The notes under the pieces are model-generated. The model did not search any database. It saw only the letters and a program-made list of their open reading frames with translations, and had not been told where the DNA came from. A stretch of DNA of 64,000 bases from Flavobacterium sp. MDT1-60 (GTDB lineage Bacteria > Bacteroidota > Bacteroidia > Flavobacteriales > Flavobacteriaceae), in contig NZ_CP062159.1 in the NCBI RefSeq assembly GCF_014844035.1, positions 620,001 to 684,000 of the forward strand. Direction: 5' to 3'. Positions 61,401-64,000 of the stretch are shown in pieces. Position numbers and translations under genes: made by a program. How positions within the stretch are numbered: the first letter of the stretch is position 1; every line of letters begins with the position of its first letter.

Positions 61401-64000
61401 AATGGATGTACTACGTTAGTAAAAACTCAAAACATTTTAACTGATGCACTTCCAAGTGCTGTAACTGCAAATGTTACCAGCCAATGTCCGAATGCGACAG
61501 GAACTTATGAGATTGTAGTGTCAGCAACTGGTAAAGCTCCATTAGAGTATAGTATAGGAACTGGTTTCCAATCTAGCCCTAGCTTCCAGGTGAATTCATC
61601 CGGATCTTACGATGTTACCGTAAAAGATGGTAACGGATGTACAGTTACTGTAACAGGTGCTGTTGTAATCGATGGCGCTCTTGATTTACAATTAGACATT
61701 CAGGCATTACCAAGTTGTGATGCTCCTGATGGTAGAATTGTTGCAAAAGCTACTGGAGGTTCAGGAAATTACAGATATAGCTCAGGTGCTTATGTTCCGG
61801 TAACTGGTGCTACAGCTACATTCAACAATGTTTCAGCTGGTTCTCATACAGTTGTAGTTACAGATTTAACTACAGGATGTAGAGACACAGTGATTGTTGA
61901 ATTGTCAGAAGCTACTAAGATTACTGGTTTAGCTTTAAACAAAACAGATGTAACATGTAATGGAGGTTCTAATGGTAGAATCATCGTTAACCTGGCTCCA
62001 AATGCACCTGGTGTAAATGATAATCCAATTTACAGATATACTTTAACAGGTACAGCTATTGGTAACGTACCCGTTAGCGTAGGTCCTCAGGATAGTAATG
62101 TATTTGATAATTTATTACCGGGAGATTATACAGTTAGAGTAACTTCAGGAAGAGGTTGTAATGCTCAGGTAGATACCAGAATTACACAACCAACTCCAAT
62201 TGTAGTTAATGCACCAACAATTACACCTTTCGGATGTACTGCAGGTACAAATACTACAAGCTTTGCAAGTATTACAGTTAATTCTGTAACTGGAGGAACA
62301 AATCCTTACGTTCTATATGTGTTCAGTAAAAACGGAACTGTTGTTCAAAGCAGCGCTTCTAATGTTTACAACGAAACTGATCTTGCTGGAGGTTCTTACT
62401 CAGTAAAAGTATTTGACAGTAAAGGTTGTGAAGGTTCTTCTACAGCTCCAATTGTAATTGCACCGTTCATTACTATGAATGATATCAATGTTACTGTAGT
62501 AACTCCAATAACTTGTATCAATAATGAAACTATTCAGGTGTCTGTTGCTACAACTGGAGGAACTCCAACAGCTTTAGTTTATACACTTACTGGTACAAAC
62601 GGAACTGTTTTCAATCAAACAAACCCAACTGGATTATTCTCAGGATTAGCTATAGGAAATTATGCAATTACTGTGTTTAACCCAACAACGGGATGTACAA
62701 TAAAAGATTTCCACTACATATTCGACCCTAATACTTTCGCTATCGAAGTAGCACAAGTTAAAGGCGAAGTTTGTTATGGAGATGCTGATGGAAGCATAGA
62801 CTTGACGTTTGTTGACAATCAATTGAATCCAACAAATGATGCAGGAGCATTTACGTATACTATTACAGGTCCGGTACCAAGTTCTGGAACTTCAGCAACA
62901 GCTGGTCCAGTTAGAATCTCAGGTTTAAGAGCTGGTCAGTATTCAGTTACAGCTAAGTTGGTTAATAGACCGGAATGTACGGTTACGAATGTGTTCACCA
63001 TTAATCAGCCAACAGCTCCATTATTGGTTACTAAATCTCAATCTGAAATTACTTGTATTACAGGTAACAATGACGGTGTGATTTCTGCATCTGCTACAGG
63101 CGGATGGGGTACAAATTACCAATATGAATTAGTTGGTCCGGTAAATGTTGCTTACTCTGATAAATATGAATTTACTGGTTTAACTGCCGGAAGCTATACG
63201 ATCAATGTGAAAGATGAGAAAGGATGTATTGCAACAACAACTGCTCAATTAGTTGTTCCGACACCAATCGTGATTACTGCGACTGCAAACGCTTCAATGT
63301 TATCATGTTTTGGAGATAAAAACGGTATCATCACTGTAGCTCAGCCAACAGGTGGTCAGGGAAGTAATTATATGTATACTTTAAATATCGTTTCTGCGAC
63401 ACCGGTTATCGTGTCAGGTCCTCAGGCTGGCAGAGTGTTTACAGGCTTAAGCGCTGGAACCTATACAATAACAGTTACTGACGGATTTGCCTGTACAGCG
63501 ACTTCTGCAACTGTCGTGATAAGCGAACCTACAGAAGTGAAACCAACATTAGATGTGTCAAGAACTCAAACTTGTCTGACGTTATCACAAATTACGTTAG
63601 GTGCAACAGGCGGAACAGCTCCTTATACTTATAGTACAAGCGCTAATTTTGCAACGGTTATTGGATCATTTGCTTCTTCTGTATCATTTGATGTTCCGGT
63701 AGGTAAATATCAATACTACGTAAAAGACGCTAATGGTTGTGTTGGATTTGTTTCTAATGAGATTAAAATTGATCCATTAGTACCACTATCACTTGATTTA
63801 GATGTAACCAATGCGGTTGTAAAATGTCAAGGTGAGTCAACAGGAGTTATTGTTGCTGATGCCGTGGGTGGTTTAGGAAACTATAGTTATACATTACTAA
63901 ACGGTGCTGGTACAGCTATCCTTCCTGCTCAGGCTGAAGGTAGATTCGAGAATCTTGCAATAGGTACTTATAGAGTAAAAGTAGATAGTGGAGATTGTAC
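40470..64000 (+). CDS. sprB: Giant SprB-type cell-surface gliding adhesin, 3' end outside the window
   Basis: The frame stays open from the ATG at 40470 to the last base (at least 7843 codons); no stop was met where I checked. Residues 1-70 form an unusually long leader with a hydrophobic core (HYAMLVLFLFLSFTS) and VNAQ; an inner ATG at 40596 would give a normal 29-residue signal peptide. A head region (to about residue 640) includes KKIVYAGLYWSAIYPYE and GGWSLVVIYESP, then a DUF11-like domain (LTKQVFDANGADASLKDVTL). From about residue 900 on it is SprB repeats of about 80-90 residues, each with two Cys (xxCNGxxxG and DxNGC). In F. johnsoniae SprB is a 6497-residue filament moved along the cell surface by the gliding motor and secreted by the type IX system with SprF. 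A partner sprF gene would lie beyond the window. Confidence 0.93.
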   Translation, partial: MKKPTIFKSVKTVITFGSNLGSYAKGQLEDLKRNFSDFDLEKMATLNRKKVSHYAMLVLFLFLSFTSVNAQIGKAFAPRLTGGNIKVKGDVVLIGNTVINKVDTAPTFRNGTPQTGVAFTGTVRNLATLTAEANTPFNADGDNNDYNVEYINVEPGTDVFSSSKAELKINNSCKKIVYAGLYWSAIYPYERSTDSGKKYDGSLRPLDSWKTVKLKVPGGTYQDLTADEVIFDGYNYTNVQNSFKDSPYVCYKNVTTTLQGLANADGVYAVANVRAALGKRDGGGAGGWSLVVIYESPTMPSKFISVFDGYVGVNPDAGAVTQVDYKVTGFQTLPAPFPVNAKIGVGALEGDNLKTGDNLQFKADKSSAWTVIYDNVNPVGNFFNATVSDNGSHYLSRTPNSTNTMGFDIDHVIIQNPPSSSGALNSVVPNDEKGATLRLTTSSDGYGAFLSTFAVEIIEPTVLLTKQVFDANGADASLKDVTLGEQLNYVIGFENQGNDDAKEFVIKDILPKNINFNFPGDITSLPAGMTVANDVTYDAATRTLLFKIPDALVKKNLIPGPPFVRSLIRFSVKVVPTCNELSDACDPIIQNSAYATYKGDINKTQITDDPSLSSYTSCNLGTPQSTNFLVGVKDCKFTQNVVLCSASQVIKASDGYASYSWTGPGNFTATGQSVTVTQPGLYKVAGIGNKPCTDYVEEITVVPFGGIATNPVIAYASQVVQCTSNGKLLPNIFLCGANDYKDIPTGINDSSVIIWEKLNESSCTASTSQNCANEGTSCTWTKVGEGPDYRADQSGQFRLTLNYTGGCFNRFYFNVYKNVFNPTETHKDIMCGKAGSITVGGGSAQYQYAIAEQTANPVPGAYQSSPVFPITGTGWGAGVTQKTYIIFIKQVGVNTNPCIFNIKDIVIRKRAFSMTATASQPLCYGDLGKVLIVANDADPQYTFNIYRRTPKLLINTSGKITPNQYLYDQLAAGNYTVEVITDDGCTATQDITINSVSQLTLTPSLSPALTACQDGAIKLTIGGGTSPYYYSVNGADYILHTTTSTIPVTFATLPAGGIYNIIVSDANGCKVTNSITVTANPKPEYTISTTDIKCYSDKGEIKINVTAQNGYTLEYSINNGASWSTNPTFSNLAGGTYNVVVRYTLSGNTCTDPVQVKVIASPTSELTASGGVAELAGCTLAGLGGKLRITNVTGGTAPYQYSFDGGSTWQASPEKDVLNGSYTLVVKDNLGCTFIIPYTVKLDPKPADPTIDIAPVVYNCDGTGKTSATVTNTGGTNYTYEYYLDGVANTPITNNVFNNIVSGPHKIVVKYNLVAAATYSNLLKEDFGRGLPTTSPGIASAYCFNDQRVNSPYQCGTRSVEDNQYSVASFFWRNDTSWYPFKDHTSNGTVADGRYLLVNIGDAAGDYGILYSKPIADVIPNQPVKVDLAVANLLNAGKTGAAPIVRFELVNPLGVVVARVDTGKIAEASNDPNRTKWINIPTISLNPGPNTNLTFVIRSGSLEYNGNDLLIDDISVYQLPKSCLSSREFDFEVGTDKAFTVLEPTIQNVACNGGNTGSITITAQNFNGSFQYSINGGAWKTSTVSPVTEGGLIAGDYTVTVRSDATGTCSKSFSKTIGAGSPVTVTASVTTPQTCSAKATITAVASGGTSPYKYELRAANGTTVLVPFQDLAVFPNIAKGSYTVVAKDINNCPSGASTVVIVNDPTAPTASLAATSDLCFDSDKATIVVTATGTGTLSYSLDGAPGVTNNTFTNVGVGTHTVVVTDSNSCTATVANIVVATEIKATPQITKTLDCNTTGATIKVDITGGKAAFTYKVKEGSNLYGSSIPVTGNTFNYAAPGAGFYTFEISDSNSPTSCKVEITATVDALTNPTVNATPVQVACNGGSTGEVTLSASGGSLSYTYSFNNSGFTNTVKYTGLKAGIAYPYQVMDSKGCKSAIGSITLTEPSVVGGTISATQIKCSATGTTPAVVTIVGSGGTGAYTYSFNGTANFTSTNTYPTSTAGPVTAYVKDANGCQAGPFSITIGVLQPITAINLVDSGYDCSTTPQGGHVTITAVKAGSLANVSYQIIAGPAGYNTASNTTGDFKPLAPGLYTFQATDSQTGCSLTISHDVKGTSDIVAGGSITTTIKCNAATGNIQFTVSGAKTSGYDYVIKNAGGTTIQQANGVPATTTTIAVTSAVPAGDYTITVTDILTKCKDDYTVSLTQPANALDVTATAPNINCNNGSTIITAVGAGGTTSYSYAVVTQGATAPTTFQPDPKMTVNTVNGTVTKWDVYIKDANNCTDFVTIEILKDQVPSVTATLDNQCTGSGNKFRITATGTGGVGTLQYGINGPTGAFSTSNIFDVTASVTPYTVWVRDANLCTASATPITVYPQLTATAAVKELDCSTSPNATITITANGGNGPYKYEVSSNGGTTYTLMASNVYTALTSGTYLIKVTDANTCTFVVTTPILSISNPTVSVVTQVDVTCNGAANGSVKLKGAGGSGGYTYSNNATTGFAAADTFTGLTPGAHTFYVKDSKGCIGSVGVTIAQPSTLTATASAPAFTCSSTNTKQSTIVTIALPTTGTAPYEYSFNGGGYSLTVNTLTVNDNGTDQVINYSVRDKNLCVFNGTVSLAKLNPPVISSIVPSAVTCLLVTSTVQVNVTGGTGVGTLQYETIAPSPIIRAKQAGNSFAGLTPGDYVFRVTDANGCYDTKSVTVKSVTPIAIAGNKNNDAKCKGTSTGNGTFTVSGNATVGNYTFTLTAGTLGTGTLTKSGNTLTLANVAAGTYTVSVTDTATGCSNTASITIGEPALALDVTATATNINCNNDNAVITVVGTGGTTSYKYAVVKQGTPTVAPIASDYGTSDKLTVDTNSGADMNWVVYIMDANGCTDSVVRSIAADPIPTVTAVLSNQCTASGSGFTITATGSGGFGALTYGISGPTGSFTSNNVFNVPASTTPYTVWVRDANMCTASATPITVYPQLTAVANVTKELDCTTSPSAQITVDIAGGKSGYTYKVDSGSGYGSSVAVTGTQFVYPATASGTYNFEISDSNTPGCKVIVSATVGAITNPTVTATQVDVTCNGAANGSVKLQGAGGSGGYTYSNNATTGFAAANTFTGLTPGAHTFYVKDSKGCTGSIGVTITQPSVLTTTASAPAFTCSSTNAKESKVLTIAPPTTGTAPYEYSFQGGGYSSTNTLTVSDTGVSQNIAYSVKDKNGCIFNGSVTLAPLNPPVISSIVPSAVTCLLVTSTVQVNVTGGTGVGTLQYETIAPSPIIRAKQAGNSFAGLTPGDYVFRVTDANGCYDTKSVTVKSVTPIAIAGNKNNDAKCKGTSTGNGTFTVSGNATVGNYTFTLTAGTLGTGTLTKSGNTLTLANVAAGTYTVSVTDTATGCSNTASITIGEPALALDVTATATNINCNNDNAVITVVGTGGTTSYKYAVVKQGTPTVAPIASDYGTSDKLTVDTNSGADMNWVVYIMDANGCTDSVVRSIAADPIPTVTAVLSNQCTASGSGFTITATGSGGFGALTYGISGPTGSFTSNNVFNVPASTTPYTVWVRDANMCTASATPITVYPQLTAVANVTKELDCTTSPSAQITVDIAGGKSGYTYKVDSGSGYGSSVAVTGTQFVYPATASGTYNFEISDSNTPGCKVIVSATVGAITNPTVTATQVDVTCNGAANGSVKLQGAGGSGGYTYSNNATTGFAAANTFTGLTPGAHTFYVKDSKGCTGSIGVTITQPSVLTTTASAPAFTCSSTNAKESKVLTIAPPTTGTAPYEYSFQGGGYSSTNTLTVSDTGVSQNIAYSVKDKNGCIFNGSVTLAPLNPPVISSIVPSAVTCLLVTSTVQVNVTGGTGVGTLQYETIAPSPIIRAKQAGNSFAGLTPGDYVFRVTDANGCYDTKSVTVKPVVKIAINPSVTNHVNCFGNSTGNAVFTISGFTGTYSYTINGGTAVTAQTSGVVNLTNQPAGTYNIAVTDNVTGCTENSSVTIQQPAAALTASYITVNANCNVGTSKVTVTAVGGTQSYKYSFVQNNAGIGTLTTSNIANLDPTVTTDWDAYVVDANGCQVKLDVTIAKDNTPTVSATAVNQCLGVGTYTITAVGVGKAPLTYSINSPTSGFDTPNTFAVTASGTYNVWVKDANGCVAMTTVPVIVNDKLTISAQLTKDNTCSGTTDAVITLNASGGSGSYTYTYTSTPVAAGTFAGNVFTTSAAADFIFTVTDTKNCTATTTVAVKTTVPVNPDVTVTPGTLISCNGDSSASLNVVVDATKGLAPFVINVNNNTLGINYGTQTSGLRAGAYTVTVTDAKGCTDIENISITEPGDLVVITDKTDMRCDASTGGVSKGEIIIQSVTGGTGPYDYYVTGINGYAGEAHGIPGTTVVFEVVDFGFYQVRVVDRNGCSKFIKDVLIAAPVTGLGITINTSATCAPTGGSATITINSAYAGTGPFHFNIYKGSTPPQIWTMDGVDGWIGESSPGQAVYTGLTPGVKYTFIVYSENTGCYYFQAAPDPIPTNSKLEVVSEVASNITCKNAANGSVTFAVRNNYPTTPAPGTSVDLRYSVREAFTNAEIIAPTTVTGLAAGATSPSVTLNPLAVGTYYILVEEIAGPFAGCSVVSDSFTINESVALLDLTASATSIADCTNLATISAQAKDGTGPYSYMVLPAGTTTPQATDAGWVPGNTFTRAGSVAGITYDVYAKDDYGCIKFVPVTVYKYEEPTIAAPATICYTGTPFTFTIGGTVDGTIIGGATYSVDGSTFQTSPSFTFNTPKIYNLVIKDGKGCTKTTTFEVKPQLLLDVKLTRELSCIVGSDAAQFTLTPKDGYGTYTYSYTLNGGAVTPTGTVLTTSAIGTYIFTVRDAQNCTATYTIKLDPIPAIAFTPTATNLSCFASADGTINVDVTAGVGPYEYQLERGATMVTAFQPLNKFTGLIAANNYVVTVRDAKKCILTAPVTITQPAILAATSSITTPLLCTAGNTPSQAVVTIVPTGGTTPYLYSYDLGINYITDDTYETTVGKTFDVYVKDKNGCIFTLTNGVDVPALVPPTDLTIVTSIADTCLADATVEITNHVGGTGTIQYEILSPIVRAKQTSTTFANLAPGTYVFQITDGNGCTYSESHTVVPVTNITVSAAVIANVSCNGGSNGSLKFTVANNTGAFTAVLTAGTGTLTTAGNVVTASGLVAGNYTLEVTDTATGCTNTASIVVTEPTALALALASNVNANCDFGAKVSVTASGGTAPYEYSFVPASAAGPGTYTASNEAELNPATTTNWKVYVRDANNCVIGTPLAIPIERDVDPTITAPALICFTGTPVTVTVTGTPDPDVVPAATYSVNGGAFQASRDFTISAPGTYVFRIKDGNGCIASVSYEVKPQLTLQANLVQDLTCALDADITLVPSGGTGTYTKYEVYDGTTYTTILTPAYKPTVDGTYSFRVTDSQNCEAVSNVIVVTPKTTPTAAFTQVNVSCFGGNTGSFVLTPADGIAPYTYSVNGAGFVTGNTFSNLTQGVYNVIVKDAKQCVSTVPITITITEPSALSATSSITTALVCTAGNAPSQAVVTVVGAGGTTPYEYSFDGTNYSSDNTFETFAGVTMTVYVKDKNGCTFTLTNGVNVPALVPPTDLTIVTSIADTCLADATVEITNHVGGTGTLQYEILSPIVRVKQTSTTFANLAPDTYVFQITDGNGCTYSESHTVTPVTNITVSAAVIANVSCNGGSNGSLKFTVANNTGAFTAVLTAGTGTLSTTGNVVTASGLVAGNYTLQVTDTATGCPSTASIAVTEPAALALALASNVNANCDFGAKVSVTASGGTAPYEYSFVPASAAGPGTYTASNEAELNPATTTSWKVYVRDANNCVIGTPLAIPIERDVDPTITAPALICFTGTPVTVTVTGTPDPDVVPAATYSVNGGAFQASRDFTISAPGTYVFRIKDGNGCIASVSYEVKPQLTLQANLVQDLTCALDADITLVPSGGTGTYTKYEVYDGTTYTTILTPAYKPTVDGTYSFRVTDSQNCEAVSNVIVVTPKTTPTAAFTQVNVSCFGGNNGSFVLTPAGGIAPYTYNVNGAGFVTGNTFSNLTQGVYNVIVKDAKQCVSLPITVTITQPSALSATSSITTPLLCTAGNAPSQAVVTVVGAGGTTPYEYSFDGTNYSSDNTFETYAGVTMTAYVKDKNGCIFTLTNGVNVPALVPPTDLTIVTSVADTCLADATVEITAHAGGTNPVQYEILSPIVRVKQTSTTFANLAPGTYVFQITDGNGCTYSESHTVVPVTNITVSGSLVKNVSCNGGVDGSIKFKVENKAGGYTATLSPNVGTLTQVADVVTITNLPAGPYTLNVVDAITGCVNSADVKVEQPAALGLSVVSKTAANCYFGAIVTVKAVGGSPVYKYAFVASGTTPIASDYSTDDTAILDPATPNWDVYVMDANLICSAMITVPITKDDAPTINVNANVYCYTGGPVPITISGTTDGDIVNPPMYSIGNGYYLSPNFTLNAPGSYEFFIKDGNGCVAKATYVLRQELLIDATLTQDLNCTTSTATITLTASQGTGAGTYSFEYDLNNSGTFNAVTALPFVTSTPGTYTFRVKDAQCSTISVPVVVTPKTDPTFTVATVNARCKGDSNGSITVTAKDGVAPYEYSMTDGTTTWPYQASNLFTGLKAGTYTITVQDAKKCVSVAAAPVAITEPTVLTVTHVISPFGCDPSNTAKDAVVTLTAHDGTGPYSYSFDNGVTFGTSPTHTMNTATTVSYVIVDINGCRATGTANVPVYNPPTHFDLSATPIYCNNVAGTATVTVSNITGGEAGYTYAIIEPIASATSNTVGSFANLLPATYVIKVTDANGCSTLNSIDVKKASEVSVDAQLLSDVACNGGTTGSIAFTVSNYITPANYTFALSPNNGTFTKTGDVVTYTGLTAANYTFTVTDNTSGCTDNVANFLVNQPAAALNFTMTATNITCNEKNATITVTATGGTPAYSYAAVVSGAVAPTTFSTDNKIVVDTNNGTRLAWDVYVKDFNGCTTLVKTQNILTDALPSAVTANVTSQCPNATGTYEIVVSATGKAPLEYSIGTGFQSSPSFQVNSSGSYDVTVKDGNGCTVTVTGAVVIDGALDLQLDIQALPSCDAPDGRIVAKATGGSGNYRYSSGAYVPVTGATATFNNVSAGSHTVVVTDLTTGCRDTVIVELSEATKITGLALNKTDVTCNGGSNGRIIVNLAPNAPGVNDNPIYRYTLTGTAIGNVPVSVGPQDSNVFDNLLPGDYTVRVTSGRGCNAQVDTRITQPTPIVVNAPTITPFGCTAGTNTTSFASITVNSVTGGTNPYVLYVFSKNGTVVQSSASNVYNETDLAGGSYSVKVFDSKGCEGSSTAPIVIAPFITMNDINVTVVTPITCINNETIQVSVATTGGTPTALVYTLTGTNGTVFNQTNPTGLFSGLAIGNYAITVFNPTTGCTIKDFHYIFDPNTFAIEVAQVKGEVCYGDADGSIDLTFVDNQLNPTNDAGAFTYTITGPVPSSGTSATAGPVRISGLRAGQYSVTAKLVNRPECTVTNVFTINQPTAPLLVTKSQSEITCITGNNDGVISASATGGWGTNYQYELVGPVNVAYSDKYEFTGLTAGSYTINVKDEKGCIATTTAQLVVPTPIVITATANASMLSCFGDKNGIITVAQPTGGQGSNYMYTLNIVSATPVIVSGPQAGRVFTGLSAGTYTITVTDGFACTATSATVVISEPTEVKPTLDVSRTQTCLTLSQITLGATGGTAPYTYSTSANFATVIGSFASSVSFDVPVGKYQYYVKDANGCVGFVSNEIKIDPLVPLSLDLDVTNAVVKCQGESTGVIVADAVGGLGNYSYTLLNGAGTAILPAQAEGRFENLAIGTYRVKVDSGDC
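48330..50108 (+). repeat. 1779-bp exact tandem repeat in sprB, copy 1
   Basis: The unit of 593 codons begins TTAAATCCTCCGGTAATTTC. Read in full, it encodes seven SprB domains with 14 Cys. All bases that I compared with copy 2 are identical. Confidence 0.95.
50109..51887 (+). repeat. 1779-bp exact tandem repeat in sprB, copy 2
   Basis: It repeats copy 1 at a distance of exactly 1779 bases, keeping the reading frame. Confidence 0.95.
51888..52123 (+). repeat. Partial third copy of the sprB tandem repeat
   Basis: The first 236 bases match copies 1 and 2 and then diverge abruptly inside a codon for the SprB linker (ACGAAATC then GGTTACT instead of TGTTACG). The duplicated region is therefore 3794 bases long. 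Confidence 0.92.
55531..57240 (+). repeat. 1.71-kb near-identical super-repeat in sprB, copy 1
   Basis: The unit begins TACCTCCGACAGATTTGACA and is followed by a second copy 1710 bases on (570 codons). Differences are scattered single bases. Confidence 0.9.
57241..58947 (+). repeat. 1.71-kb near-identical super-repeat in sprB, copy 2
   Basis: It is 1707 bases long to the next start, one codon shorter. About 56311-56806 looks identical to 58021-58516, while flanking stretches differ by scattered changes. Confidence 0.9.
58948..59210 (+). repeat. Partial third copy of the 1.71-kb super-repeat
   Basis: It keeps close similarity through TACCTCCGACAGATTTGAC..GGTTCCGGTAACTAAC, then falls to the level of the other SprB repeats. 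Confidence 0.8.

Overview
The window is AT-rich, with A/T-rich intergenic gaps, TAnnTTTG promoter elements and few Shine-Dalgarno sequences. Protein families such as SprB/SprC/SprD, a HU-SPOR protein and DUF4175 point to the Bacteroidota, most likely a Flavobacterium related to F. johnsoniae. The sequence reads as ordinary chromosome. A cluster of parS-like centromere sites beside mnmG suggests it lies near the replication origin.

Region 1 (1-14.5 kb) is mostly housekeeping. It holds a truncated LysE-type exporter, tRNA-Cys with an array of decayed tRNA 3' ends behind it, folB and glnS. An envelope-stress-like trio follows (YtxH protein, holin-like protein, short soluble protein); the end of its last gene is cut by a 1.44-kb IS4-family element. 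Then come an SPFH/band-7 protein, gltX, a large DUF4175 membrane protein and ybeY.

Region 2 (14.4-32 kb) opens with six parS-like sites and a 13-bp tandem repeat between ybeY and mnmG; a seventh site lies behind mnmG. Next are a frameshifted GNAT acetyltransferase, a methyltransferase, an OmpH-like lipoprotein, a PIF1-like helicase, two tandem paralogous secreted proteins, a HU-SPOR protein, dprA, trpS, an acyltransferase, recA, a thioesterase, a DoxX protein and holB. DNA maintenance (recA, dprA, holB, helicase) and translation (glnS, gltX, trpS, mnmG, ybeY, tRNA-Cys) dominate. Several intergenic gaps hold palindromic repeats.

Region 3 (32-64 kb) is a gliding-motility locus in the order of the F. 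johnsoniae sprB operon: two secreted proteins, a small secreted protein, sprC, sprD, then the 5' 23.5 kb of a giant sprB that runs off the window. SprD joins a PorP/SprF-like barrel to an 840-residue Ala/Lys repeat region and a SPOR-like tail. SprB is the mobile surface adhesin exported by the type IX secretion system. Its reading frame stays open for at least 7843 codons. From about 46.5 kb it is built of super-repeats of 570-640 residues; the one I read in full has seven SprB domains. One super-repeat (1779 bp) is present as an exact tandem duplication and a second set is nearly identical over 1.71 kb. This hierarchy is the most striking feature of the window.
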